DNA of 64,000 bases from Paenibacillus sp. EZ-K15 (GTDB taxonomy: Bacteria; Bacillota; Bacilli; Paenibacillales; Paenibacillaceae). The notes beneath the pieces are model-generated. The model made no database searches and was not told the origin of the DNA. It saw only the letters and a program-made list of their open reading frames with translations. Of the stretch, positions 17,681 through 25,469 are shown piece by piece; position 1 is the stretch's first letter, and each line of letters starts with the position of its first letter. The position numbers and the translations under genes were made by a program. Location of the stretch: positions 270,000 to 333,999 of the forward strand of contig NZ_PDHM01000018.1 in assembly GCF_002573715.1 (NCBI RefSeq), in the 5' to 3' direction.

Positions 17681-19161
17681 GCCATTGCCGCATAAACGGC
17701 TTTTTTCCAGCCGCTGTATAATTGCTCCCTTACGTCTTCCTCCATGGTTGGCTTGAAGCTTTGCCCCATGCTCCATTTGCTGCAGATTTCCTCCTGATCC
17801 TTCCAGAAGCCGACAGCGAGCCCCGCCAGGTAGGCGGCACCGAGTGCCGTTGTCTCCGTAATGTTGGGCTGTTCCACCGGAACATTCAAGATGTCGCTTT
17901 GGAATTCCATAAGAAATGTGTTGGATACTGCCCCTCCATCCACCCGCAGCGATGAGATGCTATAGCCGGAATCTTCTTCCATCACGGATAGGACATCCCG
18001 TGTTTGATACGCAAGCGACTCCAGGGTTGCACGGATGAAATGCTCTTTCGACGTGCCTCGTGTCAGGCCGAAGACCGCCCCTCGGACATCGCTGTTCCAG
18101 TATGGGCTGCCAAGTCCGACAAAAGCCGGCACCACGTACACGCCCTCCGTCGAGTTGACCCGGCGCGCATAAGGCTCGCTGTCCTTCGCTTCGCGGAACA
18201 TCCGCAGCCCGTCGCGCAGCCACTGGATCGCCGAGCCGGCCACGAACACACTGCCCTCGAGCGCATACTGTACGCGGCCATCCAGTCCCCAGGCGATCGT
18301 GGTGATCAGCCCATGCTCGGATTTTACCGGCTTGTCGCCGGTATTCATCAGCATAAAGCTGCCGGTTCCGTAGGTTGTCTTCACCATGCCTTCCGAGAAG
18401 CAGGTCTGGCCAAACAGCGCCGCCTGCTGATCGCCGGCCGCTCCGGCAATCGGTACCTCGCGTCCGAAGAAATGATAGGAAACGGTATTGGAATATACCT
18501 CGGAAGAAGGTCTGACTTCGGGCAGCATGGCCACGGGGATATCCAGGAGCTGCAGGAGTTCCTCATCCCATTTCAATTCATGAATGTTATAAAGCATCGT
18601 ACGCGATGCGTTGGAATAATCGGTCACATGCGCCTGGCCTCCGGACAGCTTCCAGATCAGCCAGGTATCAATGGTCCCGAATATTATGTCTCCGCGCTCG
18701 GCCCGTTCACGGGCACCGTCTACATGATCGAGGATCCATTTGATCTTCGTTCCCGAGAAATAAGGATCAATCAATAGTCCGGTCTTCTCCCGAACCATCC
18801 CGTCATGTCCGGCGGCAATCAGCTCCTCGCAGATACCCGCCGTCTGGCGGGATTGCCAGACAATGGCGTGGTATATCGGTTCGCCACTATTCCGATCCCA
18901 TACCACGGCCGTTTCCCGCTGATTCGTAATTCCGATTCCGGCAATCTGATCCGCCTTCACGCCCGATTCGGATAAGCAGGTCGCTATGACCGCAAGAATG
19001 GAGCCCCATATTTCATTGGCATTCTGCTCCACCCAGCCCGGCTTGGGAAAATACTGCGGAAACTCCTTGTGAGCCGAGTGTACGGTTTCTCCTTCCTTGT
19101 TGAACAGGATCGCGCGCGAGCTTGTTGTTCCTTGGTCAAGCGCCAGAATGTACTGCTCCAA
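17671..19161 (-). CDS. glpK: Glycerol kinase GlpK
   Basis: Phosphorylates glycerol with ATP to glycerol 3-phosphate in the cytosol. The FGGY-kinase core is complete: ALDQGTTSSRAILF (7-20), ITNQRETAVVWDR, GTIDTWLIWKL, GAAGDQQAALFGQ and the C-terminal RVDGGAVSNTFLMEFQSDIL. His230 in SYHFFGRE matches the histidine that HPr of the PTS phosphorylates in Gram-positive GlpK, so inducer-exclusion control is likely. The start is TTG, supported by GGGGAG 7 nt upstream. No glpF lies beside it. Transcription starts from a promoter overlapped by a cre site at 19197-19225. Confidence 0.97.
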   Translation of the reverse strand: MEQYILALDQGTTSSRAILFNKEGETVHSAHKEFPQYFPKPGWVEQNANEIWGSILAVIATCLSESGVKADQIAGIGITNQRETAVVWDRNSGEPIYHAIVWQSRQTAGICEELIAAGHDGMVREKTGLLIDPYFSGTKIKWILDHVDGARERAERGDIIFGTIDTWLIWKLSGGQAHVTDYSNASRTMLYNIHELKWDEELLQLLDIPVAMLPEVRPSSEVYSNTVSYHFFGREVPIAGAAGDQQAALFGQTCFSEGMVKTTYGTGSFMLMNTGDKPVKSEHGLITTIAWGLDGRVQYALEGSVFVAGSAIQWLRDGLRMFREAKDSEPYARRVNSTEGVYVVPAFVGLGSPYWNSDVRGAVFGLTRGTSKEHFIRATLESLAYQTRDVLSVMEEDSGYSISSLRVDGGAVSNTFLMEFQSDILNVPVEQPNITETTALGAAYLAGLAVGFWKDQEEICSKWSMGQSFKPTMEEDVREQLYSGWKKAVYAAMAFH

Positions 19162-19196
19162 TCAACTTCTCCCCTTCCGCATATGCATTTAACCAA

Positions 19197-19225
19197 AGAT
19201 AACGTGCAGGTGGAAACGTTGTCAA
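19197..19225 (-). promoter_or_regulatory. glpK promoter with overlapping CcpA cre site
   Basis: On the minus strand TTGACA (19220-19225), 17 nt, TTATCT (19197-19202), placed just upstream of glpK and just after the ROK gene stop. A cre, TGGAAACGTTGTCA (19211-19224 on the plus strand), fits the consensus TGNAANCGNWNNCA at every position and covers the -35, so CcpA would block the polymerase when glucose is present. Confidence 0.75.
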
Positions 19226-19230
19226 ATCCA

Positions 19231-20442
19231 TTATTCCGTAAGGGAGAAACCTAGCAAGTCCTGCAGCAGGACTGAGGCCGCACCCATTAGCTTGTCTTCC
19301 TCGCCAAGGGAGGCCAAACCGAATACCATGTCCTCCTTCAGAATCGGCAGCGCATGCCGGTCTATATAGCTGCGGACCATTTCCAACAAATTCGGATTTC
19401 CATGCGCCATTTCCCCGCCCAGGATTAGCGCTTCGGGATTAAACATATTGACCAGATTGACGATGGCTGCTCCCAGAAGCTCCGCCACTTCCTCATTCAG
19501 ATCCCTCGCCAGCTTGTCCCCTCTGCGAAGAGCTTCCTTGAATACGGACGGAACAATTTTACTGTAATCTCCACCGCTCAACTCCTGGATTAGCGTCGGT
19601 CTCCCCGTTGCGATTGCCGTTATAATTCGCGAATACACGGCCATCCAGCTGATGTAACTGTCGAGGCAGCCTACATTGCCGCATTCGCAGCGGATGCCGC
19701 TACGGTTTACGCTCGTATGACCGAATTCGCCGGCACCGCCATGCTTGCCCCTTAGGAGATGATCGTTAATCAAAATACCGGAACCAAGCCCGTCGCCAAT
19801 GGAGATATAAATCAGGTTCCCAAATGCGTAATCGCCAAATCGGCGTTCAGCCAGTACAACGGAATTCATATCGTTCTCCACCCAGGTGCGAAGTCCATAG
19901 CGCTCTTCAATAATCCGTTTCAACGGAACATCGGTCATGCGAAGTTTCGTGTTATAGTGCACCATGCCCTGACTATCACTCACAATGCCCGGCACGGTAA
20001 CGGAAATCCCGACACACCGCTCTAAGTCTTCTTGGCCTGTCATGAAATCGTCCATCAGGCTCAGCAGCCACTCGATAACGGCTTCTCCTTGTAGCCCGGC
20101 TAGAGGATGCGTTTCCTTCTGGAGCACCTTCGCCTCCAGATTCAACCGGGCCAGCATCATGACCGAATTCGTTATTGCTACAGCGAACAGATAATGATTA
20201 TCCGGATTGAATTTAAGCAGAATGGGCTTTCTTCCCCCGCTGGAGGAGCCCGTTCCAATCTCGGAAACGTAGCCTTCCTTGATGAGCTCTTGTACGGCTG
20301 AGGCAACCGTGGAGGGACTCAGCCTGTTTTTTTTGGCCAGATCGATTCTGGATATGGGTCCCTCCGTGCGGATCTTGTTCAGCACCATGGACCGGTTTAA
20401 TGCCTGAATCAGCTTATGGTCACCTTTTTTCATATTGTTCAA
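19231..20442 (-). CDS. ROK family transcriptional regulator (NagC/XylR type)
   Basis: Sugar-responsive repressor of 403 residues. It has an N-terminal winged helix (about 15-75, RIDLAKKNRLSPSTVASAVQELIKEGYV) and a ROK sugar-kinase-like domain with ISIGDGLGSGILI and the zinc-binding signature GEFGHTSVN..CECGNVGCLDSY. The start is TTG with GAGAGG 10 nt upstream; the ATG three codons on is too far from that site. It is divergent from the sugar ABC operon at 20862, which is its most likely target. It is transcribed toward glpK, though glpK has its own promoter. Confidence 0.92.
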   Translation of the reverse strand: MNNMKKGDHKLIQALNRSMVLNKIRTEGPISRIDLAKKNRLSPSTVASAVQELIKEGYVSEIGTGSSSGGRKPILLKFNPDNHYLFAVAITNSVMMLARLNLEAKVLQKETHPLAGLQGEAVIEWLLSLMDDFMTGQEDLERCVGISVTVPGIVSDSQGMVHYNTKLRMTDVPLKRIIEERYGLRTWVENDMNSVVLAERRFGDYAFGNLIYISIGDGLGSGILINDHLLRGKHGGAGEFGHTSVNRSGIRCECGNVGCLDSYISWMAVYSRIITAIATGRPTLIQELSGGDYSKIVPSVFKEALRRGDKLARDLNEEVAELLGAAIVNLVNMFNPEALILGGEMAHGNPNLLEMVRSYIDRHALPILKEDMVFGLASLGEEDKLMGAASVLLQDLLGFSLTE

Positions 20443-20533
20443 GCAAGCTCAACCTCTCTATCGTTTCTTCGCATAGTGCGACTTTCTGTATCGGAAAAAT
20501 GAGGATAGAATCACTATAACATGTTCCAGAACT

Positions 20534-20549
20534 GAATAAAAACTTATTC
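20534..20549. promoter_or_regulatory. Inverted repeat, possible ROK operator
   Basis: GAATAA-AAAC-TTATTC lies in the ROK/ABC divergent region, about 90 nt upstream of the ROK start codon, and a partly matching half-site (GAAATAAG) follows. Assignment to the ROK protein rests on position only. Confidence 0.3.
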
Positions 20550-20639
20550 CATTACTCGAAATAAGATGCAATGTTAGATCTCATGCTGATTCTCTCATAT
20601 TGTGAAAAAAAGAATTTAAATGGATTTGAAATCGCTGTC

Positions 20640-20668
20640 TTGAAAAATAATCGAGGTAATTATATAAT
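20640..20668 (+). promoter_or_regulatory. Sigma-A promoter of the sugar ABC operon
   Basis: TTGAAA (20640-20645), 17 nt, TATAAT (20663-20668). The predicted leader to the first gene is about 187 nt. Confidence 0.65.
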
Positions 20669-20701
20669 CTTTCGCAATAGAAGCTGGTTGTTCTGTCAAG
20701 A

Positions 20702-20729
20702 AAGATAGCATATCGATGTTATCTTTTTT
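20702..20729 (+). terminator. Leader terminator/attenuator before the sugar ABC operon
   Basis: AAGATAGCAT / ATGTTATCTT stem with a four-base loop, followed by six T. It begins only about 27 nt after the predicted transcription start and 130 nt before the first gene, so it would stop most transcripts unless it is prevented from forming. A protein-binding antiterminator is possible; no riboswitch family was recognised. Confidence 0.55.
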
Positions 20730-20861
20730 CGACTTATGGAATAACTATCGCTTTTTATACCACATAAAGGGGGCGCTTAAGGGGGACCGATTCACTTCGA
20801 ACAAGCCGTATGACCAACCACGCTTGATCAAAAATCATGTGAATTCAAGGAGGGTTATCTG

Positions 20862-22124
20862 ATGAAAAAAAGAATGTCTGTCCTGATTTCGGTATTATTC
20901 GTGTTCACCGCGTTACTATCTGCTTGCGGAGGCGGCAATGCCTCTGGAGGAGATAACGGCAAGAAAGTCATCAGTGTCGCTCTATGGGACGAAAATGTGC
21001 GGGATACGCTGGACAAGTCCATTAAAATTTTCAATGAGAAGCACCCGAATGTTGAAGTGAAAGTGACTTACACCCCATGGGCCGATTATTGGACCAAGCT
21101 GAAAACCAGCCTTGCCGGTAACAGCGGTCCTGACGTCTACTGGATGAACGGTCCTAACTTTCATTCCTATGCCTCCTCCGGTCTGATCAAAGACCTGTCT
21201 CCCCTAATTGAGCAAAGCGGTCTGGACACCTCGGTTTATACCGAAGCGCTCGTCAATATGTACACCTATCAGGGTAAACTTCACGGACTCCCTTACTTCC
21301 AGGATTCCGTCGGACTTTTTTACAATAAAGAATTGTTTGACCAAGCAGGTCTGCCATATCCCGACAAGAGCTGGACCTGGCAAACCGTCGAGGAGAACGC
21401 AGCCAAGCTGACGGATAAATCGAACGGCATTTACGGCTTCATCGCGCCGATCGACAGCCAAATCGGATATTACAACTTCATTGCTCAAGCGGGCGGATAC
21501 GTCATCTCGGACGATAAGAAATCATCCGGGTTCGATACACCCGAAGCGCTATCGGCCTTCCAGTGGGAGCAGAGCTTGATTGAAAAGGGTTATTCCCCAA
21601 GCGCCCAGCAGCAGCTTGAAACAAAGTCCCGCCAATTGTTCGGCTCCGGCAAGGCCGCCATGTTCCCGGGGATTTCGGTTAACTCCCCCGAGTTGTACAA
21701 GCTTCTCGGCGACAAACTCGGTGTCGCTGAACTTCCTGCCGGCAAGGAAAAGGCATCGATCGTTCATGGACTCAGCTGGGCCATCAACGGCAAGACGAAG
21801 GTCGAGCAAGAATCCTGGGAACTGATTCAGATTCTTTCAGGCAAGGAAGGTCAGGAATTACTCGCCGAATCAGGATTCTCGATGCCTGCATACAAAGGCA
21901 CGGAGGGCGGCTGGCTGAAGTCCATTCCATCTCTTGATCTGCAAGTGTTCGTGGACAGCCTGGAGTTCGCCGTACCTTATCCCGTATCCCAGAAAACCGC
22001 AGAGTGGCAGGACGCTGAAGTGAAGGAAATTCAGGCGGCTTTCCTCGGAAAGAAATCGTTTGAAGAAGCACTGAAAAATGCCGGCGAACAGATGAATGCG
22101 ATCCTTGCGACAGAAACGAAATGA
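20862..22124 (+). CDS. Sugar ABC transporter substrate-binding lipoprotein
   Basis: Extracellular binding protein of family 1 (MalE/UgpB type), 420 residues. The signal peptide ends in the lipobox LLSAC (Cys22) and is followed by a Gly/Ser/Asn linker. The typical features are VALWDENVRDTLDKSIKIFNEKHPNVEV, GPDVYWMNGPNFHSYASSG and GLPYFQDSVGLFYNKELFDQAGLPYPDKSWTWQ. It delivers an unidentified oligosaccharide to the two permeases downstream. No ATPase gene is in the operon, so a shared MsmX/UgpC-type ATPase from elsewhere is expected. AAGGAGG precedes the ATG. Confidence 0.94.
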   Translation: MKKRMSVLISVLFVFTALLSACGGGNASGGDNGKKVISVALWDENVRDTLDKSIKIFNEKHPNVEVKVTYTPWADYWTKLKTSLAGNSGPDVYWMNGPNFHSYASSGLIKDLSPLIEQSGLDTSVYTEALVNMYTYQGKLHGLPYFQDSVGLFYNKELFDQAGLPYPDKSWTWQTVEENAAKLTDKSNGIYGFIAPIDSQIGYYNFIAQAGGYVISDDKKSSGFDTPEALSAFQWEQSLIEKGYSPSAQQQLETKSRQLFGSGKAAMFPGISVNSPELYKLLGDKLGVAELPAGKEKASIVHGLSWAINGKTKVEQESWELIQILSGKEGQELLAESGFSMPAYKGTEGGWLKSIPSLDLQVFVDSLEFAVPYPVSQKTAEWQDAEVKEIQAAFLGKKSFEEALKNAGEQMNAILATETK

Positions 22125-22171
22125 CGAGCGGCCACGCCCAATACGGAAATTAAGAAAGGACGGTGCAGCCT

Positions 22172-23113
22172 GTGAGCTCTCCCATCACCGTGACCACAGA
22201 ACCTCCTAAAACGACAACCAAGCGAAAGGCTGGGAAACTTGCCGTACACGAAGCTGTCTGGGGGTATATCTTCATTCTTCCTGTTGTGCTGGGCCTCGGT
22301 CTGTTCTATATGGCACCTTCCGCAGCATCTCTGTTCCTGTCGTTTACGTCGTGGGATGGACTAACTTCACCTCAATTCATCGGATTCGATAACTTCGCAA
22401 ATTTGATGAAGGACGACAAATTCACCGGTTCCTTGCTCAATACGATGCTGTATACCGTCGGTACGGTGCCATTATCCGTTGCACTCGCAACGGTGCTGGC
22501 CGTGCTCTTGAACCAGAAGATCAAAGGCATGGTCTTCTATCGCACCCTTTATTTCATTCCCGTAATCACCATGCCGATCGCGGTTGGCATGGTATGGAAA
22601 TGGTTATACAACTCCGAATTCGGATTGATCAACCATGTGCTGGGCGTCATGAACCTGCCGCAGCCCAACTGGCTGTTCGATGAGCGATTCGCCTTGTTCT
22701 CCATCGTGCTTGTCAGTGTCTGGAGCAGCATCGGATACAATGCCGTCATTCTCCTGTCTGGTCTGCAGGGCATCTCCGGCAGCTATTATGAAGCGGCTTC
22801 GCTTGACGGAGCGGGGACGCTGTATAAGTTTTTCCGGATTACACTGCCTCTGCTCACGCCAAGCTTGTTCTTTGTCTTAGTCATGTCCTTCATCAATTCG
22901 TTCCAGGTGTTTGACCTGATCTTCATCATGATGGATCAACAGACCACGATGCTGGAATCCACCCGAACGGTTGTATACAGCATCTGGGAAGATGGCTTCA
23001 AATACTTCAACATGGGTTACGCTTCAGCGCAGGCCTTCATTCTGTTTATCGTTATTCTGATCATCACCATGGTCCAGATGTATATTCAGAAGCGCTGGGT
23101 CCACTACCAATAA
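22172..23113 (+). CDS. Sugar ABC transporter permease (MalF type)
   Basis: Inner-membrane subunit with six hydrophobic segments and the EAA loop YYEAASLDGAGTLYKFFRITLPLLTP that docks on the ATPase. The frame opens with GTG at 22163, but that lies only 2 nt after the AAAGGA site. The next GTG at 22172 is 11 nt away and is chosen here. It is the second gene of the three-gene operon, 47 nt after the binding protein. Confidence 0.94.
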   Translation: MSSPITVTTEPPKTTTKRKAGKLAVHEAVWGYIFILPVVLGLGLFYMAPSAASLFLSFTSWDGLTSPQFIGFDNFANLMKDDKFTGSLLNTMLYTVGTVPLSVALATVLAVLLNQKIKGMVFYRTLYFIPVITMPIAVGMVWKWLYNSEFGLINHVLGVMNLPQPNWLFDERFALFSIVLVSVWSSIGYNAVILLSGLQGISGSYYEAASLDGAGTLYKFFRITLPLLTPSLFFVLVMSFINSFQVFDLIFIMMDQQTTMLESTRTVVYSIWEDGFKYFNMGYASAQAFILFIVILIITMVQMYIQKRWVHYQ

Positions 23114-23129
23114 CAGGAGGTGTGTAGAG

Positions 23130-23966
23130 GTGAATACTTCAACCAATACGGGAAAAGCAAGCCGTCTAGCGGTCCACATCCTGTTAGTTGTCGGGGCGCT
23201 GCTCATGATTATGCCGTTTCTGTGGATGATATCGACATCCTTCAAGTCCTTTGCGGACTCCATGTCCGTTCCGCCCAAATGGCTCCCTGTGGAATGGCAC
23301 CCGGACAACTACCTGCGGGTCATCCAAACCATCGACTTCGGTACCTATTACTTGAACACCGTTATCGTGACGGTCGGACGAACGGCTGGACAACTCATTC
23401 TGTGCTCCCTTGCAGCCTATGCATTTGCCAGCTTGAGATTCCCTTTCAAGAACGCCATTTTTCTCGCGCTCCTGGCCGTATTGATGGTCCCATCCCAGGT
23501 CGTTATGATTCCGAGCTTTGTCATCATGCGCGAGTTCAACTGGCTCGACACGTTTTACGTGCTCATCATCCCCGGCATATTCAGCGCCTTCGGCACGTTC
23601 TTGTTAAGACAGTTCTTCATGACGCTGCCGAAGGACCTGGAGGAAGCCGCCAAAATCGACGGCTGCAGTTATTTCCGGATCTATTGGAATATCTACTTAC
23701 CGTTATCCAAAGCAGCACTCGTCTCGCTGGCGATCTTCACCATCTTAGCCTCATGGAACGATCTGCTGTGGCCGCTCATCATGACAAGCTCCGAGGAGAT
23801 GCGCGTGCTTTCGATCGGGATTTCCAGCTTCCAGGGACAGCATTCCACCGATTACCCGCTGCTGATGGCAGGCGCCCTAATGGCTACCCTTCCCATCATC
23901 ATCCTGTTTATCTTCCTTCAGCGTTACTTCATTGAAGGCATTGCCATGAACGGGATTAAGGGATAG
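23130..23966 (+). CDS. Carbohydrate ABC transporter permease (MalG type)
   Basis: Second membrane subunit, 278 residues, six hydrophobic segments, with the EAA loop LEEAAKIDGCSYFRIYWNIYLPLSK. The ending FIEGIAMNGIKG is the C-terminus seen in most MalG-type permeases. The start is GTG after an AGGAGG site. It is the last intact gene of the operon; a decayed dehydrogenase fragment and a terminator follow. Confidence 0.95.
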   Translation: MNTSTNTGKASRLAVHILLVVGALLMIMPFLWMISTSFKSFADSMSVPPKWLPVEWHPDNYLRVIQTIDFGTYYLNTVIVTVGRTAGQLILCSLAAYAFASLRFPFKNAIFLALLAVLMVPSQVVMIPSFVIMREFNWLDTFYVLIIPGIFSAFGTFLLRQFFMTLPKDLEEAAKIDGCSYFRIYWNIYLPLSKAALVSLAIFTILASWNDLLWPLIMTSSEEMRVLSIGISSFQGQHSTDYPLLMAGALMATLPIIILFIFLQRYFIEGIAMNGIKG

Positions 23967-23985
23967 AACTCGGAAAGCAAGAACC

Positions 23986-24206
23986 ATGCAGAAAAAGAAG
24001 TGGACGGAAATGTTACAGGGGTTAGTTATTGGAGCAGGCACCATGGGAAGAACCCATGGTGCCGCCTATGCTTCGATGCCGGGCGTTAAACTTGCCGGCA
24101 TTGCGGATATCCGGGTGGAGGAAGCGCAGCAGAGTTAGCGGACAGACATGGCGTACAGGCCTATGCTTCATTCGAAGCAGCGGCACAGAAGGCGTCGTGG
24201 TATTTG
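23986..24206 (+). pseudogene. Decayed Gfo/Idh/MocA-type dehydrogenase, N-terminal remnant with frameshift
   Basis: The first frame gives the Rossmann start GLVIGAGTMGRTHGAAYASM and then VKLAGIADIRVEEAQ before a stop at about 24138. Shifting one frame at about 24130 continues the family sequence as AELADRHGVQAYASFEAAAQKAS. Homology then stops where a terminator begins, so about 250 residues of a normal 330-residue enzyme are missing. The fragment follows the MalG permease by 19 nt, the place where such dehydrogenases usually sit in these operons. An intact relative lies at 24362. Confidence 0.75.
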
Positions 24207-24228
24207 AGGAGGTCTTCTGTGCTTTTTT
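24183..24228 (+). terminator. Terminator of the sugar ABC operon
   Basis: Perfect 9-bp stem GCACAGAAG / CTTCTGTGC with a 22-nt loop and six T. Its 5' arm overlaps the last recognisable codons of the dehydrogenase remnant. Confidence 0.8.
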
Positions 24229-24264
24229 CATTGCGCATCCGTCAATCTAGGTTCAAATGAATGC

Positions 24265-24293
24265 TTGAATAATATGGATAGCAGGGCTATAAT
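24265..24293 (+). promoter_or_regulatory. Sigma-A promoter of the Gfo/Idh gene
   Basis: TTGAAT, 17 nt, TATAAT, ending about 69 nt before the ATG at 24362. It shows that the intact dehydrogenase is not simply the last gene of the ABC operon. Confidence 0.6.
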
Positions 24294-24361
24294 CACGTGT
24301 GAGTAATCGAGTTACCGGAATATGTAACCAACATCTTATACGATCAGGAGTGAGGCAACCT

Positions 24362-25324
24362 ATGATTAAAGCAGGCGTGCTAGGAGCGGGAGGCATGGGC
24401 GCCGTCCATATCAAAAACCTTCACGGGAACGAACACGTTCAGCTGGCTGCAATATGCGATACCAATGAAACGTTAGCGCAGCAGCAGGCCGAACTGTACG
24501 GCACAGCTTACTATACGGACGGCAGCACGATGCTGGAGCAAGAGCAGCTGGATGTGCTGTATGTGTGCATTCCACCATTTTGCCATGGTGATATCGAAGA
24601 ACAGGCAGCCGCGAAGGGCATTCACCTCATGGTGGAAAAGCCGCTGGGACTGGACGCCCAGTCCGTCCGCCACAAAGCCAAGGTCATTGCTGAAAGCGGA
24701 ATCATTGCAGCTTCCGGCTACTGTCTACGGTACCTGGACACGGTTGCGATTGCCAAAGACTTTCTCAAGGACAAAAAAATCGGCATGGTTCGCGCCCACT
24801 ACATTACAACACCTGTACCAACTCCTTGGTGGCGCAAGAAGGCGTTATCCGGCGGACAGCTGGTTGAGCAATCCACGCACACCATGGACTTGGTTCGCTA
24901 CCTGTGCGGCGATATCACCCGCCTGTATGCCGATATGAAGTTGCTGCTGGTAGACGACATCCCGGACCTCGACATTCCGGATGTGGGCGCCATCCAATTC
25001 GTGTTGGATTCCGGAGCCGTTGGCCATATGCAAACTGGATTTATCCAGTTCGATCACCGCAGCGGAATCGAGATCATGGGCCGCGGCTTCCGCGTCGTTC
25101 TGGACGGAACCACGCTCTCCATTGTAGAGAAGGAGAAAGAGATCGTGTATCGGAGCAAAACGGACTTCTACAAAAACCTTACCAATGCCTTGATCGACGC
25201 CATTCGTAACAACGACCCAAGCCTTGTGCTGGCATCTTATGAAGACGGCTTCAAGACGCTGGAAGTGACGCTCGCGGCCAATGAATCTGCGGAAACTGGC
25301 AAACCCGTCATCCTACAAGCATAA
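24362..25324 (+). CDS. Gfo/Idh/MocA family oxidoreductase
   Basis: NAD(P)-dependent sugar or cyclitol dehydrogenase-like enzyme of 320 residues. The Rossmann start is AGVLGAGGMGAVHIKN (about 4-19); the catalytic lysine motif is VEKPLG (the EKP signature), and GGQLVEQSTHTMDLVRYLCG supplies the usual active-site His. The frame is open upstream to 24299, but the ATG at 24362 follows an AGGAG site and begins right at the Rossmann fold. It has its own promoter and terminator. It likely acts on the sugar brought in by the neighbouring transporter; the substrate is unknown. Confidence 0.92.
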   Translation: MIKAGVLGAGGMGAVHIKNLHGNEHVQLAAICDTNETLAQQQAELYGTAYYTDGSTMLEQEQLDVLYVCIPPFCHGDIEEQAAAKGIHLMVEKPLGLDAQSVRHKAKVIAESGIIAASGYCLRYLDTVAIAKDFLKDKKIGMVRAHYITTPVPTPWWRKKALSGGQLVEQSTHTMDLVRYLCGDITRLYADMKLLLVDDIPDLDIPDVGAIQFVLDSGAVGHMQTGFIQFDHRSGIEIMGRGFRVVLDGTTLSIVEKEKEIVYRSKTDFYKNLTNALIDAIRNNDPSLVLASYEDGFKTLEVTLAANESAETGKPVILQA

Positions 25325-25330
25325 TAAAAT

Positions 25331-25375
25331 GGGGCATGCTCATGGTCTGAAAACCTTGAGCATGCCCCTTAATTT
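25331..25375 (+). terminator. Terminator of the Gfo/Idh gene
   Basis: Perfect 12-bp stem GGGGCATGCTCA / TGAGCATGCCCC with a 14-nt loop, followed by TTAATTTT. Confidence 0.85.
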
Positions 25376-25469
25376 TGAATTGGCATGGAGTAGCGCAGTA
25401 AGATAATATATGCTCGTCAATCTACCCGTTTCGCGTTATCGTGTGCAAAGATACATTTCCGCCCCGCTC

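Noticed and set aside
18004..18777. 257-residue plus-strand frame inside glpK
   Set aside because: Opposite-strand shadow of glpK; GlpK motifs are complete on the minus strand.
23120..23935. 271-residue frame overlapping the MalG-type permease on the same strand
   Set aside because: Arg/His-rich frame without membrane helices, in a different phase from the clear permease with its EAA loop.
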